From Afipia sp. OHSU_II-C1 (GTDB lineage: Bacteria; Pseudomonadota; Alphaproteobacteria; Rhizobiales; Xanthobacteraceae): DNA of 64,000 nucleotides. The notes under the pieces were generated by a model. It was not told the DNA's origin, ran no database searches, and saw only the letters and a program-made list of their open reading frames with translations. A program made the translations under genes and the position numbers. The stretch covers positions 540,413 through 604,412 of the forward strand of contig NZ_APJI01000006.1 in NCBI RefSeq assembly GCF_000497575.1, written 5' to 3'. Shown piece by piece: positions 20,148-29,991 of the stretch. The stretch's first letter is position 1. Each line of letters starts with the position of its first letter.

Positions 20148-21377
20148 ATGGTTATTGCCGCATCTCGACTCGCGACAGTCTCGGCTGCGTTCACGATACT
20201 CGCCGCAACAAGCACCGGCGCACTGGCCCAGAAGAAGTACGATACCGGCGCATCCGATACCGAAATCAAAATCGGCAACATCATGCCCTACAGCGGACCG
20301 GCCTCCGCCTACGGCGTCATCGGAAAATCCGAACAGGCCTACTTCAACAAGATCAATGCGGAAGGCGGCATCAACGGCCGCAAGATCACCTTCGTCACCT
20401 ACGATGACGGCTACTCGCCGCCGAAGGCCGTCGAGCAGGCGCGCAAGCTGGTCGAAAGCGACGAGGTTCTGATCGTCTATGGTGCGCTCGGCACGCCATC
20501 CAACTCGGCAATCCAGAAATACCTGAACGCCAAGAAAGTGCCGCAACTGTTCGTCGCCACCGGCGCGACCAAGTGGAACGATCCGAAGGAATTCCCCTGG
20601 ACGATGGGCTGGCAGCCCAACTACCAGAGCGAGGGCCGCATCTACGCAAGCTACCTCATGAAGGAGAAGCCGAACGGCAAGATCGGCATCCTTTATCAGA
20701 ACGACGACTACGGCAAAGACTACCTCAAGGGCATCAAGGACGGCCTCGGCAAGAAGGCCGCGACCATGATCGTCGCGGAAGAGCCGTATGAAACCAGCGT
20801 GCCCACCATCGACTCGCAGGTCGTCGCCCTGAAGTCGAAGGGCGTGGACGTTTTCATCAGCATCACCACGCCGAAGTTCGCGGCCCAGTCGATCAAGAAG
20901 GTCGCGGAGCTGCAGTGGAAGCCGCTGTTTATCCTGAACAACGTCTCGGCCTCGGTCGGCTCTGTGATCAAGCCCGCCGGATTCGAGAATTCGCAGGACA
21001 TCATCTCGGCAGCCTATGCCAAGGACCCGACCGATCCGCAGTGGAAGGACGACAAGGGAATGAAGGACTTCGACGCCTTCCTCCTCAAGTATTTCCCCGA
21101 TGCGAACCGGAGCGACGGTTCGGTGATCTATGGCTACAACTCGGCCCAGACCCTGGTCCATGTGCTTAAAGCCTGCGGCGACAATCTCACCCGCGAGAAC
21201 GTCATGAAGCAGGCAGCGAGCATCAAGAATCTTGAACTCGGCGGCCTGCTGCCGGGCGTCAAGATCAACACCAGCGCCACCGACTTCGCCCCGATCAGCC
21301 AGATGCAGCTGATGCGTTTCAAGGGCGAAACATGGGTGCGGTTCGGAGAAATCCTGAATGGTGATGTCGGCGGTTAG
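20148..21377 (+). CDS. HAAT-family ABC transporter substrate-binding protein, paralog 2
   Basis: 409 residues. The ATG follows CAGGGAGAGACAT, almost the same ribosome site as paralog 1. The signal peptide ends STGALAQ and the mature start is QKKYDTGASDTEIKIG. It shares with paralog 3 the segments KWNDPKEFPWTMGWQPNYQSEG, PLFILNNV and VLKACGDNLTREN, so these two are the closer pair. The end lacks the Ser after GG found in paralog 1. A periplasmic receptor for the HAAT transporter is inferred; differences in the cleft may reflect different chain lengths or ligands. Confidence 0.92.
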   Translation: MVIAASRLATVSAAFTILAATSTGALAQKKYDTGASDTEIKIGNIMPYSGPASAYGVIGKSEQAYFNKINAEGGINGRKITFVTYDDGYSPPKAVEQARKLVESDEVLIVYGALGTPSNSAIQKYLNAKKVPQLFVATGATKWNDPKEFPWTMGWQPNYQSEGRIYASYLMKEKPNGKIGILYQNDDYGKDYLKGIKDGLGKKAATMIVAEEPYETSVPTIDSQVVALKSKGVDVFISITTPKFAAQSIKKVAELQWKPLFILNNVSASVGSVIKPAGFENSQDIISAAYAKDPTDPQWKDDKGMKDFDAFLLKYFPDANRSDGSVIYGYNSAQTLVHVLKACGDNLTRENVMKQAASIKNLELGGLLPGVKINTSATDFAPISQMQLMRFKGETWVRFGEILNGDVGG

Positions 21378-21397
21378 TTCGCCCTCGCACAACAATT

Positions 21398-21426
21398 GCC
21401 CCCTGCGACATTTCGCAGGGGGCTTT
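21398..21426 (+). terminator. Rho-independent terminator after binding protein 2
   Basis: The perfect 11-bp stem GCCCCCTGCGA / TCGCAGGGGGC with loop CATT is followed by TTT. Confidence 0.88.
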
Positions 21427-21430
21427 CGAT

Positions 21431-21474
21431 TTCAATACGGTTTGTTGAAACAAAAGAGCGAACGGTATTGAATA
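21431..21474. promoter_or_regulatory. Inverted repeat in front of binding protein 3, half shared with binding protein 2
   Basis: TTCAATAC (21431-21438) pairs with GTATTGAA (21465-21472) over 26 bases. The right half is part of GGTATTGAATA (21464-21474), and the same 11-mer occurs at 20068-20078 upstream of binding protein 2. A common regulator or promoter element is possible. Confidence 0.4.
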
Positions 21475-21547
21475 CAAGAGAAGCCAAAAAGGCTTCCAAG
21501 GCAGAACGCCTAAAACAGCAAAAAACTAGGTTAGGGAAACAACAGAA

Positions 21548-22777
21548 ATGGCTTTCAAAAAACTGAATCGCATGCTGCTGCTCGCGACCGCCGCGGCTTT
21601 CGCCGCGTCGACGGGCAGTGCGCTCGCGCAAAAGAAATACGACACCGGCGCCACCGACACCGAGATCAAGATCGGCAGCATCATGCCCTACAGCGGACCT
21701 GCGTCCGCCTACGGCATCATCGGCAAGACCCAGGCCGCCTATTTCAACAAGATCAACGCCGAAGGCGGCATCAATGGCCGCAAGATCAATTTCATTTCCT
21801 ATGACGACGGCTACTCGCCGCCAAAAGCCGTGGAACAGGCGCGCAAGCTGGTCGAGAGCGATGAAGTCCTGCTGATCTTCAACTCGCTCGGCACGCCATC
21901 GAATTCGGCGATCCAGAAATACATGAACACCAAGAAGGTGCCGCAACTGTTCGTCGCCACCGGCGCGACCAAGTGGAACGATCCGAAGAACTTCCCCTGG
22001 ACCATGGGCTGGCAGCCCAACTACCAGAGCGAAGGCGTGATCTATGCGAAGTTCCTGATGAAGGAGAAGCCGGACGGCAAGATCGGCATTCTCTATCAGA
22101 ACGACGACTTCGGCAAAGACGTGCTGAAGGGGCTGAAGGACGGTCTCGGCGCCAAGGCCGCGACCATGATCATCGCGGAAGAACCTTATGAAACATCCGT
22201 GCCGACAGTGGATTCGCAGATCGTTGCGCTGAAGTCGAAGGGTGCGGATGTGTTCGTCAGCATCACCACGCCGAAATTCGGCGCGCAATCGGTGAAGAAG
22301 GTTGCGGAGCTTGGCTGGAAGCCGCTGTTTATCCTGAACAACGTCGCCTCCTCCACCGGCTCGGTGATCAAGCCCGCGGGCTTTGAGAATGCGCAGGGCG
22401 TGATCTCCGCGACCTACGGCAAGGATCCGACCGACCCGCAGTGGAAGGACGATCCGGGCGTGAAGAACTTCGACGCCTTCCTTGCGAAGTACTTCCCCGA
22501 AGCCAACCGCGCTGACTCGTCGGTCGCCTACGGCTACAGCTCGGCGCAAACCTTGGTGCATGTGCTGAAAGCCTGTGGCGACAACCTCACCCGCGAGAAC
22601 ATGATGAAGCAGGCCGCCAGCATCAAGGACCTGCAACAGGAAATGGGCCTGCCGGGCATCAAGATCAACACCAGCGCGACGGACTTCGCTCCGATCGAGC
22701 AGTTGCAGATGATGCGTTTCAAGGGCGAGCGCTGGGAACTGTTCGGCCCGATCATCAGCGGCGAGATCGGCGGCTGA
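21548..22777 (+). CDS. HAAT-family ABC transporter substrate-binding protein, paralog 3
   Basis: 409 residues. The signal peptide has a basic start (MAFKKLNR), a hydrophobic core and the end TGSALAQ; the mature start is QKKYDTGATDTEIKIG. The fold-I binding-protein motifs match the two preceding genes. Local differences sit in likely ligand-contact or hinge parts: IFNSLGTPSNSAIQKYMNTKK, ASSTGSVIKPAGFENAQGVIS and QQEMGLPGIKINTSATDF. It is preceded by the A-rich leader TTAGGGAAACAACAGAA with a weak ribosome site, unlike paralogs 1 and 2, and followed by its own terminator. Confidence 0.92.
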   Translation: MAFKKLNRMLLLATAAAFAASTGSALAQKKYDTGATDTEIKIGSIMPYSGPASAYGIIGKTQAAYFNKINAEGGINGRKINFISYDDGYSPPKAVEQARKLVESDEVLLIFNSLGTPSNSAIQKYMNTKKVPQLFVATGATKWNDPKNFPWTMGWQPNYQSEGVIYAKFLMKEKPDGKIGILYQNDDFGKDVLKGLKDGLGAKAATMIIAEEPYETSVPTVDSQIVALKSKGADVFVSITTPKFGAQSVKKVAELGWKPLFILNNVASSTGSVIKPAGFENAQGVISATYGKDPTDPQWKDDPGVKNFDAFLAKYFPEANRADSSVAYGYSSAQTLVHVLKACGDNLTRENMMKQAASIKDLQQEMGLPGIKINTSATDFAPIEQLQMMRFKGERWELFGPIISGEIGG

Positions 22778-22857
22778 CAATCAGCCGGAAGGAGCCGGAT
22801 TTCCAGTCCGGAAATCCGACTTTCCCGCTCCAGACAGGCACTCCTGAAAACATTTCC

Positions 22858-22888
22858 GCCCTCCGCAATAACTTGCGGGGGGCCTTTT
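22858..22888 (+). terminator. Rho-independent terminator after binding protein 3
   Basis: GCCCTCCGCAA (22858-22868) pairs with TTGCGGGGGGC (22873-22883), one G-U pair, loop TAAC, then CTTTT. Confidence 0.85.
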
Positions 22889-22945
22889 ATCGCACGGCCG
22901 ATCATGTCATGTCTTTGAGTCCGTGTAGCGCCAAGCGATGACCTG

Positions 22946-24229
22946 ATGACCGACAAACGCCCTTTGCTGCGTGCCATTTTCGACGCCGCTGTCGCCGCAG
23001 CCCATCCCGACCGGATACTTGCCGAGCACCTGCCGCCGCCGCCGCGCGGGCGGATTCTCTGTCTGGCCGCGGGCAAGGCCGCCGGTGCATTGGCGCACGC
23101 CGCGGAACGGCACTATCTCGACGGCGGACGCATCGATCCGGCGCAGTTGTCGGGGCTGGCCACCACACGCCATGGATACGGCAAGCCGACACGGCGCATC
23201 GAGATCGTCGAAGCCGGACATCCCGTGCCGGACGAAGCAGGCATGAAGGCTGCGGCACGGACGCTTGAACTGGCTGAAGCCGCCGGTGCCGACGATCTCG
23301 TTCTGGTGCTGCTGTCCGGCGGCGGTTCGGCGAACTGGGTCGCGCCGGCGGATGGAATTTCATTCGCGCAGAAGCAGGCGATGAACAAGAGCCTGCTGCG
23401 ATCGGGTGCACCGATCGGCGAAATGAACACCGTCCGCAAGCATCTGTCGCGCATCAAGGGCGGGCGGCTTGCGCGCGCCGCTGCACCTGCACAGGTTCTG
23501 ACACTGGCGATTTCGGATGTGCCGTTCGACGATCCGGCCACCATCGCATCGGGGCCGACGGTGCCGGACACCACGACGCTGGCCGACGCACGCGAGATCG
23601 TTGCGCGCTACGCAATCAAGACGGATGACGCCGTGACCGCGGCGCTGAACGATCCGCGCAACGAGAGCTGCAAACCGGGCGACGCCGCTTTCGCACGCTC
23701 CACATTCAAGATCATCGCACGGCCGCAGGAATCGCTCGACGCTGCGGTGACTGTTGCGCGCAACGCGGGCTACGAAGTCGTTGCGCTCGGCGCGGATCTC
23801 GAAGGCGAAGCCCGCGACGTCGCGGCGGCCCATGCGCAGCTCGCACTGAAGGCGCACGCCGAGGGAAAGAAGCTTGCGGTCCTGTCCGGCGGCGAACTCA
23901 CCGTCACGGTGCGCGGCAATGGACGCGGGGGACCCAACCAGGAATACGTGCTCGCGCTGGCAAGTCTGTTCGCTGAGACAGCGGGCATTTCCGTGCTCGC
24001 CGGCGACACCGACGGCGCGGACGGCGGCGCCGGTCATCCGACCGATCCGGCCGGCGCGATCCTCGATCAGCGCACGTTCGCGAAGATGCGCGAGCTCAAG
24101 CTCGATCCGACGGCCTATCTCGCCAATAACGATGCCACCGCGTTCTTTGAGGCCACCGGCGATCTTCTCATGACGGGGCCGACGCTGACCAACGTCAACG
24201 ACATCCGCATCATTCTGGTGGACCCGTAA
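22946..24229 (+). CDS. Glycerate 2-kinase (MOFRL/DUF4147 family, GckA/TtuD-like)
   Basis: 427 residues, the normal length for the type II glycerate kinases often misannotated as hydroxypyruvate reductase. The family pattern is AAGKAAGALAHAAERHY near residue 40, TTRHGYGKPTRRIEIVEAGHPVPDEAG, and the Gly-rich LLSGGGSANWVAPADGISFAQK near 118. Further motifs are NTVRKHLSRIKGGRLA, SGGELTVTVRGNGRGGPNQEYVLALA near 315 and AGDTDGADGG, with the end LTNVNDIRIILV. It phosphorylates D-glycerate to 2-phosphoglycerate, in the serine-cycle/tartrate/glyoxylate routes. It stands alone between the binding-protein array and the MarR gene, so its link to either is unclear. Confidence 0.88.
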   Translation: MTDKRPLLRAIFDAAVAAAHPDRILAEHLPPPPRGRILCLAAGKAAGALAHAAERHYLDGGRIDPAQLSGLATTRHGYGKPTRRIEIVEAGHPVPDEAGMKAAARTLELAEAAGADDLVLVLLSGGGSANWVAPADGISFAQKQAMNKSLLRSGAPIGEMNTVRKHLSRIKGGRLARAAAPAQVLTLAISDVPFDDPATIASGPTVPDTTTLADAREIVARYAIKTDDAVTAALNDPRNESCKPGDAAFARSTFKIIARPQESLDAAVTVARNAGYEVVALGADLEGEARDVAAAHAQLALKAHAEGKKLAVLSGGELTVTVRGNGRGGPNQEYVLALASLFAETAGISVLAGDTDGADGGAGHPTDPAGAILDQRTFAKMRELKLDPTAYLANNDATAFFEATGDLLMTGPTLTNVNDIRIILVDP

Positions 24230-24266
24230 GCCCGCATCGGCATCACGCCATCGCTTCACGTCCGAT

Positions 24267-24346
24267 GTCGTCCCCGCGAAAGCGGGGACCCATAATCACC
24301 AGAATAGTGATGACAGGGAGTATGGGTCCCCGCTTTCGCGGGGACG
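24267..24346. repeat. Palindromic intergenic repeat, family C copy 1
   Basis: GTCGTCCCCGCGAAAGCGGG at the left and CCCCGCTTTCGCGGGGACGG at the right pair almost perfectly around a centre that includes GACAGGGAGTATGGGTC. A second copy lies at 28662-28780. Confidence 0.85.
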
Positions 24347-24380
24347 GCGCGGGGAAAGATCGCGCTGGACGCGATGCCCG

Positions 24381-24902
24381 CTAAAACTCCTGCGCGATCT
24401 TGCCGAGCATCGCCAGCAGCAGGATGCGGTTATCCTCTCCCAGCAGTTCCTTAAGGCGCGCTTCGTGCCGGGTTTCGATCAGCTTCCTGGCGCGGGACAG
24501 GACCGCACGGCCCTTGTCCGTCAGCTTCAGGATATGGGAGCGGCGGTCGCTGCTGGAGCGAACCCGGACACAGAGATCCCGGCTTTCCAGTTCATCCAGC
24601 ATGGCGACGAAATTCGGCCGCAGAATGCCGAGCGTCGAGGCGATCTCGGTCTGGTTCCGTCCGGGATTGGCGTCCACCAGCATCAGGACCGAGAACTGCG
24701 CCGGTGTCAGTTGCAGCGCCGCGACGCAACCGATGAAGTCGTCGAAAATCCGCAGTTGCGCGCGCTTGAGCGAATAGCCGAGGAAGTCCGCAAGATCCCC
24801 GATCCGGATCGGGGCGGCAGGCGATACCGTCCGCGTGCGCGCCGCGGCCGGACGCTTCTTGGCTTTGGCGGCAGCGGTGCTCGCGGTCCTGGAAACTGCC
24901 AT
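24381..24902 (-). CDS. MarR-family transcriptional regulator
   Basis: 173 residues. After a basic, Ala-rich N-terminal tail of about 30 residues comes the MarR winged-helix core. This has LADFLGYSLKRAQLRIFDDFIGCV, LTPAQFSVLMLVDANPGRNQTEIASTLGILRPNFVAMLDELESRDL (recognition helix) and the wing RVRSSSDRRSHILKLTDKGRAVL. It is divergent from the transporter operon at 25089, with the palindrome GATTAT-ACTCG-ATAATC in between. The same family controls aromatic-acid catabolic genes in relatives, which fits the pobA gene 6 kb away that carries a similar site. The ligand is unknown; an aromatic acid or its CoA thioester is an inference. Confidence 0.9.
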   Translation of the reverse strand: MAVSRTASTAAAKAKKRPAAARTRTVSPAAPIRIGDLADFLGYSLKRAQLRIFDDFIGCVAALQLTPAQFSVLMLVDANPGRNQTEIASTLGILRPNFVAMLDELESRDLCVRVRSSSDRRSHILKLTDKGRAVLSRARKLIETRHEARLKELLGEDNRILLLAMLGKIAQEF

Positions 24903-24973
24903 CGTGCGCTTCCTGTCGTCGGTCTGCTCTTGCTATAAGGGCGCCTCGACTTCCCAAGGCGGCCGAGACTTGT

Positions 24974-24990
24974 GATTATACTCGATAATC
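24974..24990. promoter_or_regulatory. Predicted MarR operator
   Basis: GATTATACTCGATAATC has perfect 6-bp arms around five bases. It is centred 80 bp upstream of the MarR start and 107 bp upstream of the transporter start, the expected place for control of both. The related 17-mer at 31326-31342 in front of pobA shares 13 of the 15 positions GATTATACnnGATAA. Confidence 0.55.
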
Positions 24991-25088
24991 GTTATAAAAC
25001 ATATCAAATAGCGATGGCGGAATTCAACCGCCGCGCTGGGTGCAGCGGACCCTTCACTCCGTATGCGCGCGACGCTTGAGGGGACCCC

Positions 25089-26129
25089 TTGGATAGCACG
25101 ATCCTTCTGTTCCTGTTGCAGGACGGAATAACCAGCGGCGCGATCTATGCGCTGCTCGGGCTCGCGCTCGTTCTGGTGTTCGCGGTGACCCGCGTCATCC
25201 TGATCCCGCAAGGCGAATTCGTCACCTTCGGCGCACTGACCTATGCCATGCTGGCCACCGGCAAGGTGCCGGGCACCACCCTGCTTGCGCTGGGCATGGG
25301 CGTGGTTGCTTTCGCCTTCGACATGATCGCCGGACGCAACACGATGAGCGCCGGCAAGTTCGTTCGCTCGCTGGCGCTTAACATTGTGCTGCCACTGGCG
25401 ATCTGGGCCCTCGCGACCGCGCTGGCGGGACGGCAGAACAATGTCGCCGTCAACTTCCTGCTGTCGATCGTCATCGTCGCTCCGATCGGCCTCTATCTCT
25501 ATCGCATCGCCTACCAGCCCATCGCCCATGCGTCGGTGCTGGTGCTGCTGATCGCATCGGTCGGCATGCATCTGGCGCTGCAGGGACTGGGCCTCGCCTT
25601 CTTCGGCGCGGAAGGCCTGCGCGCGCCGGCGATCTCCACCGCCGCCTTCACCATCGGGCCGTTGCGCTTCACCGGCCAGAGCATCGCGATCTACGCCATC
25701 ACCATTCTGCTGATCGTCGGGCTGTGGCTGCTGTTCGGCTACACGCTGTACGGCAAGGCGCTGCGCGCCACCGCAGTCAACCGCCTTGGCGCGCGCATTG
25801 TCGGCATCCGCACCACCCTGTCGGGACAGGTCGCGTTTCTGCTCGCCGCCGTGATCGGAACCATCTCCGGAATCCTGATCGTCCCGATCACCACGATCTA
25901 CTACGACACCGGATTCCTGATCGGCCTGAAAGGCTTCGTCGCCGCGATCATCGGCGGCCTCGTCAGCTATCCCCTCACCGCCACCGCCGCGCTCGTGGTC
26001 GGCATCGTCGAGGCGTTCTCGTCGTTCTACGCCAGCAACTTCAAGGAGGTCATCGTCTTCACGCTGCTGCTGCCGGTCCTGATCCTGCGCTCGCTGGCTT
26101 CGCCAGAAGTCGAAGAGGAAGAGGATTAA
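25089..26129 (+). CDS. HAAT-family ABC transporter permease (LivH type), second system
   Basis: 346 residues. The TTG at 25089 is used as start: GAGGGG lies just upstream and the protein then begins MDSTILLFLLQDGITSGAIYALLGLALVLVFAVTRVILIPQGEFV, exactly the LivH opening. About eight to nine membrane spans are visible. The loop LYGKALRATAVNRLGARIVGI and the end GLKGFVAAIIGGLVSYPLTATAALVVGIVEAF are also LivH-like. It has an inserted stretch (near residues 75-130, DMIAGRNTMSAGKFVRSLAL) making it longer than the 292-residue LivH-type permease of the first system. It leads the operon opposite the MarR gene. Confidence 0.9.
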   Translation: MDSTILLFLLQDGITSGAIYALLGLALVLVFAVTRVILIPQGEFVTFGALTYAMLATGKVPGTTLLALGMGVVAFAFDMIAGRNTMSAGKFVRSLALNIVLPLAIWALATALAGRQNNVAVNFLLSIVIVAPIGLYLYRIAYQPIAHASVLVLLIASVGMHLALQGLGLAFFGAEGLRAPAISTAAFTIGPLRFTGQSIAIYAITILLIVGLWLLFGYTLYGKALRATAVNRLGARIVGIRTTLSGQVAFLLAAVIGTISGILIVPITTIYYDTGFLIGLKGFVAAIIGGLVSYPLTATAALVVGIVEAFSSFYASNFKEVIVFTLLLPVLILRSLASPEVEEEED

Positions 26130-26132
26130 GCG

Positions 26133-27901
26133 ATGGCACAACGCTGGGGCATGATGATTTTCGCGCTGGTGATGGCGGTGATTCCGTTCATTCCCGGCAT
26201 GCCGCCGTTCTGGATCGTGCTGCTCGACAATATCGGGCTGGCCGCGCTGGTGGCGATGGGCCTTGTGCTGCTGACCGGTGTCGGCGGCCTCACATCATTC
26301 GGTCAGGCCGCGTTCTGCGGTTTCGGCGCTTACACCACCGCGGTCCTGACAACGTCCTATGGCCTGTCACCGTGGCTGACATTGCCGCTGTCGCTGATTG
26401 TCAGCGGCGTGGCGGCGGTGATCCTCGGTCTGATCACGGTGCGCCTGTCCGGTCATTATCTCCCGCTCGGCACCATCGCCTGGGGCATCAGTCTCTTTTA
26501 TCTGTTCAGCAAGCTGGAGCTGGTCGGACGCAACGACGGCATCTCGGGCATTCCGCCGCTGGCGATCGGCGGACTGCAACTGACCGATCCCGGCAGGATC
26601 TATTTCGCGATCTGGTTCGCGGTGATCGTCTGCGCGCTGCTAACGGTGAACCTGCTCGACTCGCGGACCGGCCGCGCGATCCGCGCACTGCGCCGCGGCC
26701 ATATCGCGGCGGAAGCTTTCGGCGTACAGACCGCGCGGGCGAAGCTGCTGGTCTTCATCTACGCCGCCGTGCTCGCCGGGCTGTCCGGCTGGCTGTACGC
26801 ACATTTCCAGCGCGCGGTGAATCCGACGCCGTTCGGCCTCAATGCCGGCATCGAATATCTGTTCATCGCGGTGGTCGGCGGCGCGGGCTACGTCTGGGGC
26901 GCAGTGCTCGGCGCTGGCATTGTGGTCGTGCTCAAGGAAATCCTGCAGAGTTATCTGCCTGTGGTGTTTCACGGCTCGGCACAGCTCGAAACCGTGATCT
27001 TCGGCATCCTGCTGGTGGCACTGCTGCAGGCCGCGCCTGGCGGCATGTGGCCACGCCTCGCCGCCCTGCTCAAACTGGACACCGGAAAACTACCTCTGCC
27101 GAAGAATGCACTGGCACTGCCGCCGCGCAGCAAGGCGGTTCCGGCGTCCGAAACGCTGCTGGACGTTCAGGCCGCGCGCAAACAGTTCGGCGGCGTGATC
27201 GCGGTCAATGATGTGTCCTTTAACGTGAAGGCCGGCGAGATCGTCGCGCTGATCGGCCCCAATGGCGCGGGCAAGAGCACCACATTCAACCTCATCACCG
27301 GCGTGCTGCGCTCGTCGGGCGGCACGATTTCCGTTCTCGGCCGCAACGTCGACAACGCGCCACCGCAGGAGATTGCAAAACTCGGCGTCGCCCGCACCTT
27401 CCAGCATGTCAAACTCGTTCCCGACATGAGCGTATTGGAGAACGTCGCGATCGGCGCGCATCTGCGCGGCCATGCCGGCGCCATCGCCAGCATGCTGCGC
27501 CTCGACCGCAAGGACGAGGCCGCGCTGCTCGCCGAAGCCGCACGACGGATCGAGCGCGTTGGCCTCGCCAGCCAAATCCACCAGCTTGCGGGCAGCCTGT
27601 CGCTCGGCCAGCAGCGTATCGTTGAAATCGCCCGCGCGCTCTGCGTCGATCCGATCCTACTGCTGCTCGACGAGCCCGCCGCAGGCCTGCGCCATATGGA
27701 GAAGCAGAAGCTGGCGTCGCTGCTGCGCCAGTTGCGCGCCGAAGGCATGTCGGTGCTTCTGGTCGAACATGACATGGGCTTTGTGATGGACATCGCGGAC
27801 CGCATCGTCGTGCTGGAATTCGGCACCAAGATCGCCGAGGGCACGCCAATGGCCATTCGCGCCAATCCCGATGTGATCAAGGCCTATCTGGGGACGGCAT
27901 C

Positions 27902-27905
<4 letters not shown>
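26133..27905 (+). CDS. HAAT-family ABC transporter permease-ATPase fusion (LivM-LivG)
   Basis: 590 residues. Residues about 1-310 form a LivM-type permease ([77 protein letters not shown]). A linker of about 40 residues rich in Leu, Pro and Lys follows. Residues about 350-590 are a complete LivG-type ATPase: [37 protein letters not shown], signature [19 protein letters not shown], Walker [14 protein letters not shown] and [10 protein letters not shown]. It starts three bases after the permease stop and its end overlaps the LivF-type gene by four bases. Fusions of this kind are known in the family. Confidence 0.93.
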
Positions 27906-28633
<728 letters not shown>

Positions 28634-28661
28634 GAACACCAAGGCCGCTTTATCAACGTGG

Positions 28662-28780
28662 GTCGTCCCCGCGAAAGCGGGGACCCATAACCTCTAAGTT
28701 AGCTTTTAGAGCCGCTGTGTTGGCCCCTTGCACAAATAACACCGACAGGGAGTATGGGTCCCCGCCTACGCGGGGACGAC
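28662..28780. repeat. Palindromic intergenic repeat, family C copy 2
   Basis: GTCGTCCCCGCGAAAGCGGG on the left and GGGTCCCCGCCTACGCGGGG on the right bracket a longer centre than copy 1. The centre contains its own stem (CTCTAAGTTAGC / GCTTTTAGAG) and again GACAGGGAGTATGGG. It fills the gap after the second transporter operon. Confidence 0.85.
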
Positions 28781-28908
28781 ATCGTGTTTGTTTCAGCTCC
28801 AACGATCCTCAGGGTCACCCAGCGTTGTCTGCCAAAACCATCTAACAATCTGCTCCGTTCTGCCCGATACTGGCCCCGGCAACATCCTGGTGCGGGGGCA
28901 CTTCGGTC

Positions 28909-29916
28909 ATGGACGCGCGGTCACAGCGAAAGCTGCGTTTCTTAACGGCAATTCTCGGAACCGGGGCGCTTGGCGGAATCATCTTTGTTGTCGCCCGCGT
29001 CGGCTTTTCGCCGTCGCAACTTGCCATCGGCATCATTTACGGTGTTCTGATCAGCGGCGCGATCGGCACATTCGAGCTTCTCGCCTCGTCGGGGCCGTTG
29101 CGCGACTGGCTGGGAAGCCTTCCGCTCACTGCAAGCCTCGCCGTCCGCAGCGCGTTCTATGCGGCTGTGATCATTCCCGTGCAGTATTTCGATCTCGGCG
29201 TTCTGATCGCCGGCCTGACGCCGGACCCCAATCAGAATGTCTGGACGCCCATTATCTTCTCGGCCGTGTTTGCAATCGCGCTGAACCTGCTGTTCGCGAT
29301 CAGCAACATCATCGGACCGCGCGCCTTCCTCCATCTGGTCACTGGACGATACCACACACCGGTCGAGGAAAGCCGGTTTGTCCTGTTCGTCGACATTGCA
29401 GGTTCGACGGCTCTCGCCGACCGCCTCGACGGCCTTGGAATCCATAGTTTTCTGGACAAGACGTTCCGGAGCCTGACCGGACCGATCATCGATTGCCGGG
29501 GCGAGGTGCTGAACTATGTCGGCGACGAGATCATCGTGACCTGGTCGGAAGCCTCGGGCGTAGTGGATTGCCGGCCGCTGCGCTGCTTTCTGGCCATGCG
29601 CGACACCTTGCAAAAACTTCAAAGCCGTTTTGAGAAAGAATTCGGCGTTGCGCCGAGAATCCGCGGCAGCCTTCACTTCGGCCCTGTGATTGTCGGCGAA
29701 ATCGGCGACATCAAACGCGCCATTGTCTTTAATGGCGATGTCATGAACACAGCCGCCCGGCTTGAAGAACTCAGCCGCAATGTCGAAGGCGGGTTTGTCG
29801 CCTCGCGCGCAGCGATCAATCAGTTCAAATCCGCTCTGCCGGCCCCACTGCAAGATCTCGGGGTCCGCGACATTCGCGGCAGGTCCGACGGACTCGCCGT
29901 CATGGGCCTCGCATAA
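28909..29916 (+). CDS. Membrane-bound class III adenylate/guanylate cyclase
   Basis: 335 residues. The N-terminal half (about 10-145) has four or so hydrophobic segments (FLTAILGTGALGGIIFVVA, LAIGIIYGVLISGAIGTFELL, SAFYAAVIIPVQYF, IIFSAVFAIALNLLFAISNI). The C-terminal half is a class III catalytic domain: first metal-binding Asp in FVLFVDIAGSTALADRL, second in LNYVGDEIIVTW, and the transition-state Asn/Arg region FNGDVMNTAARLEELSR. Cyclic nucleotide synthesis is therefore expected to be intact, provided it dimerises. It lies between the second transporter and its presumed receptor, but with its own gap on each side; a signalling link to aromatic-acid uptake is speculation. Confidence 0.88.
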   Translation: MDARSQRKLRFLTAILGTGALGGIIFVVARVGFSPSQLAIGIIYGVLISGAIGTFELLASSGPLRDWLGSLPLTASLAVRSAFYAAVIIPVQYFDLGVLIAGLTPDPNQNVWTPIIFSAVFAIALNLLFAISNIIGPRAFLHLVTGRYHTPVEESRFVLFVDIAGSTALADRLDGLGIHSFLDKTFRSLTGPIIDCRGEVLNYVGDEIIVTWSEASGVVDCRPLRCFLAMRDTLQKLQSRFEKEFGVAPRIRGSLHFGPVIVGEIGDIKRAIVFNGDVMNTAARLEELSRNVEGGFVASRAAINQFKSALPAPLQDLGVRDIRGRSDGLAVMGLA

Positions 29917-29939
29917 CACGGTGCCCGCACCGCTAAACA

Positions 29940-29966
29940 AAATGCCCGGCGCGAGGCCGGGCATTT
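29940..29966. terminator. Bidirectional rho-independent terminator
   Basis: AAATGCCCGGC (29940-29950) pairs with GCCGGGCATTT (29956-29966) across a five-base loop, with A- and T-rich flanks. It lies between the convergent cyclase and binding-protein genes and would serve both. Confidence 0.85.
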
Positions 29967-29991
29967 CATCGAGCAATCGCTCTTAGAGACG

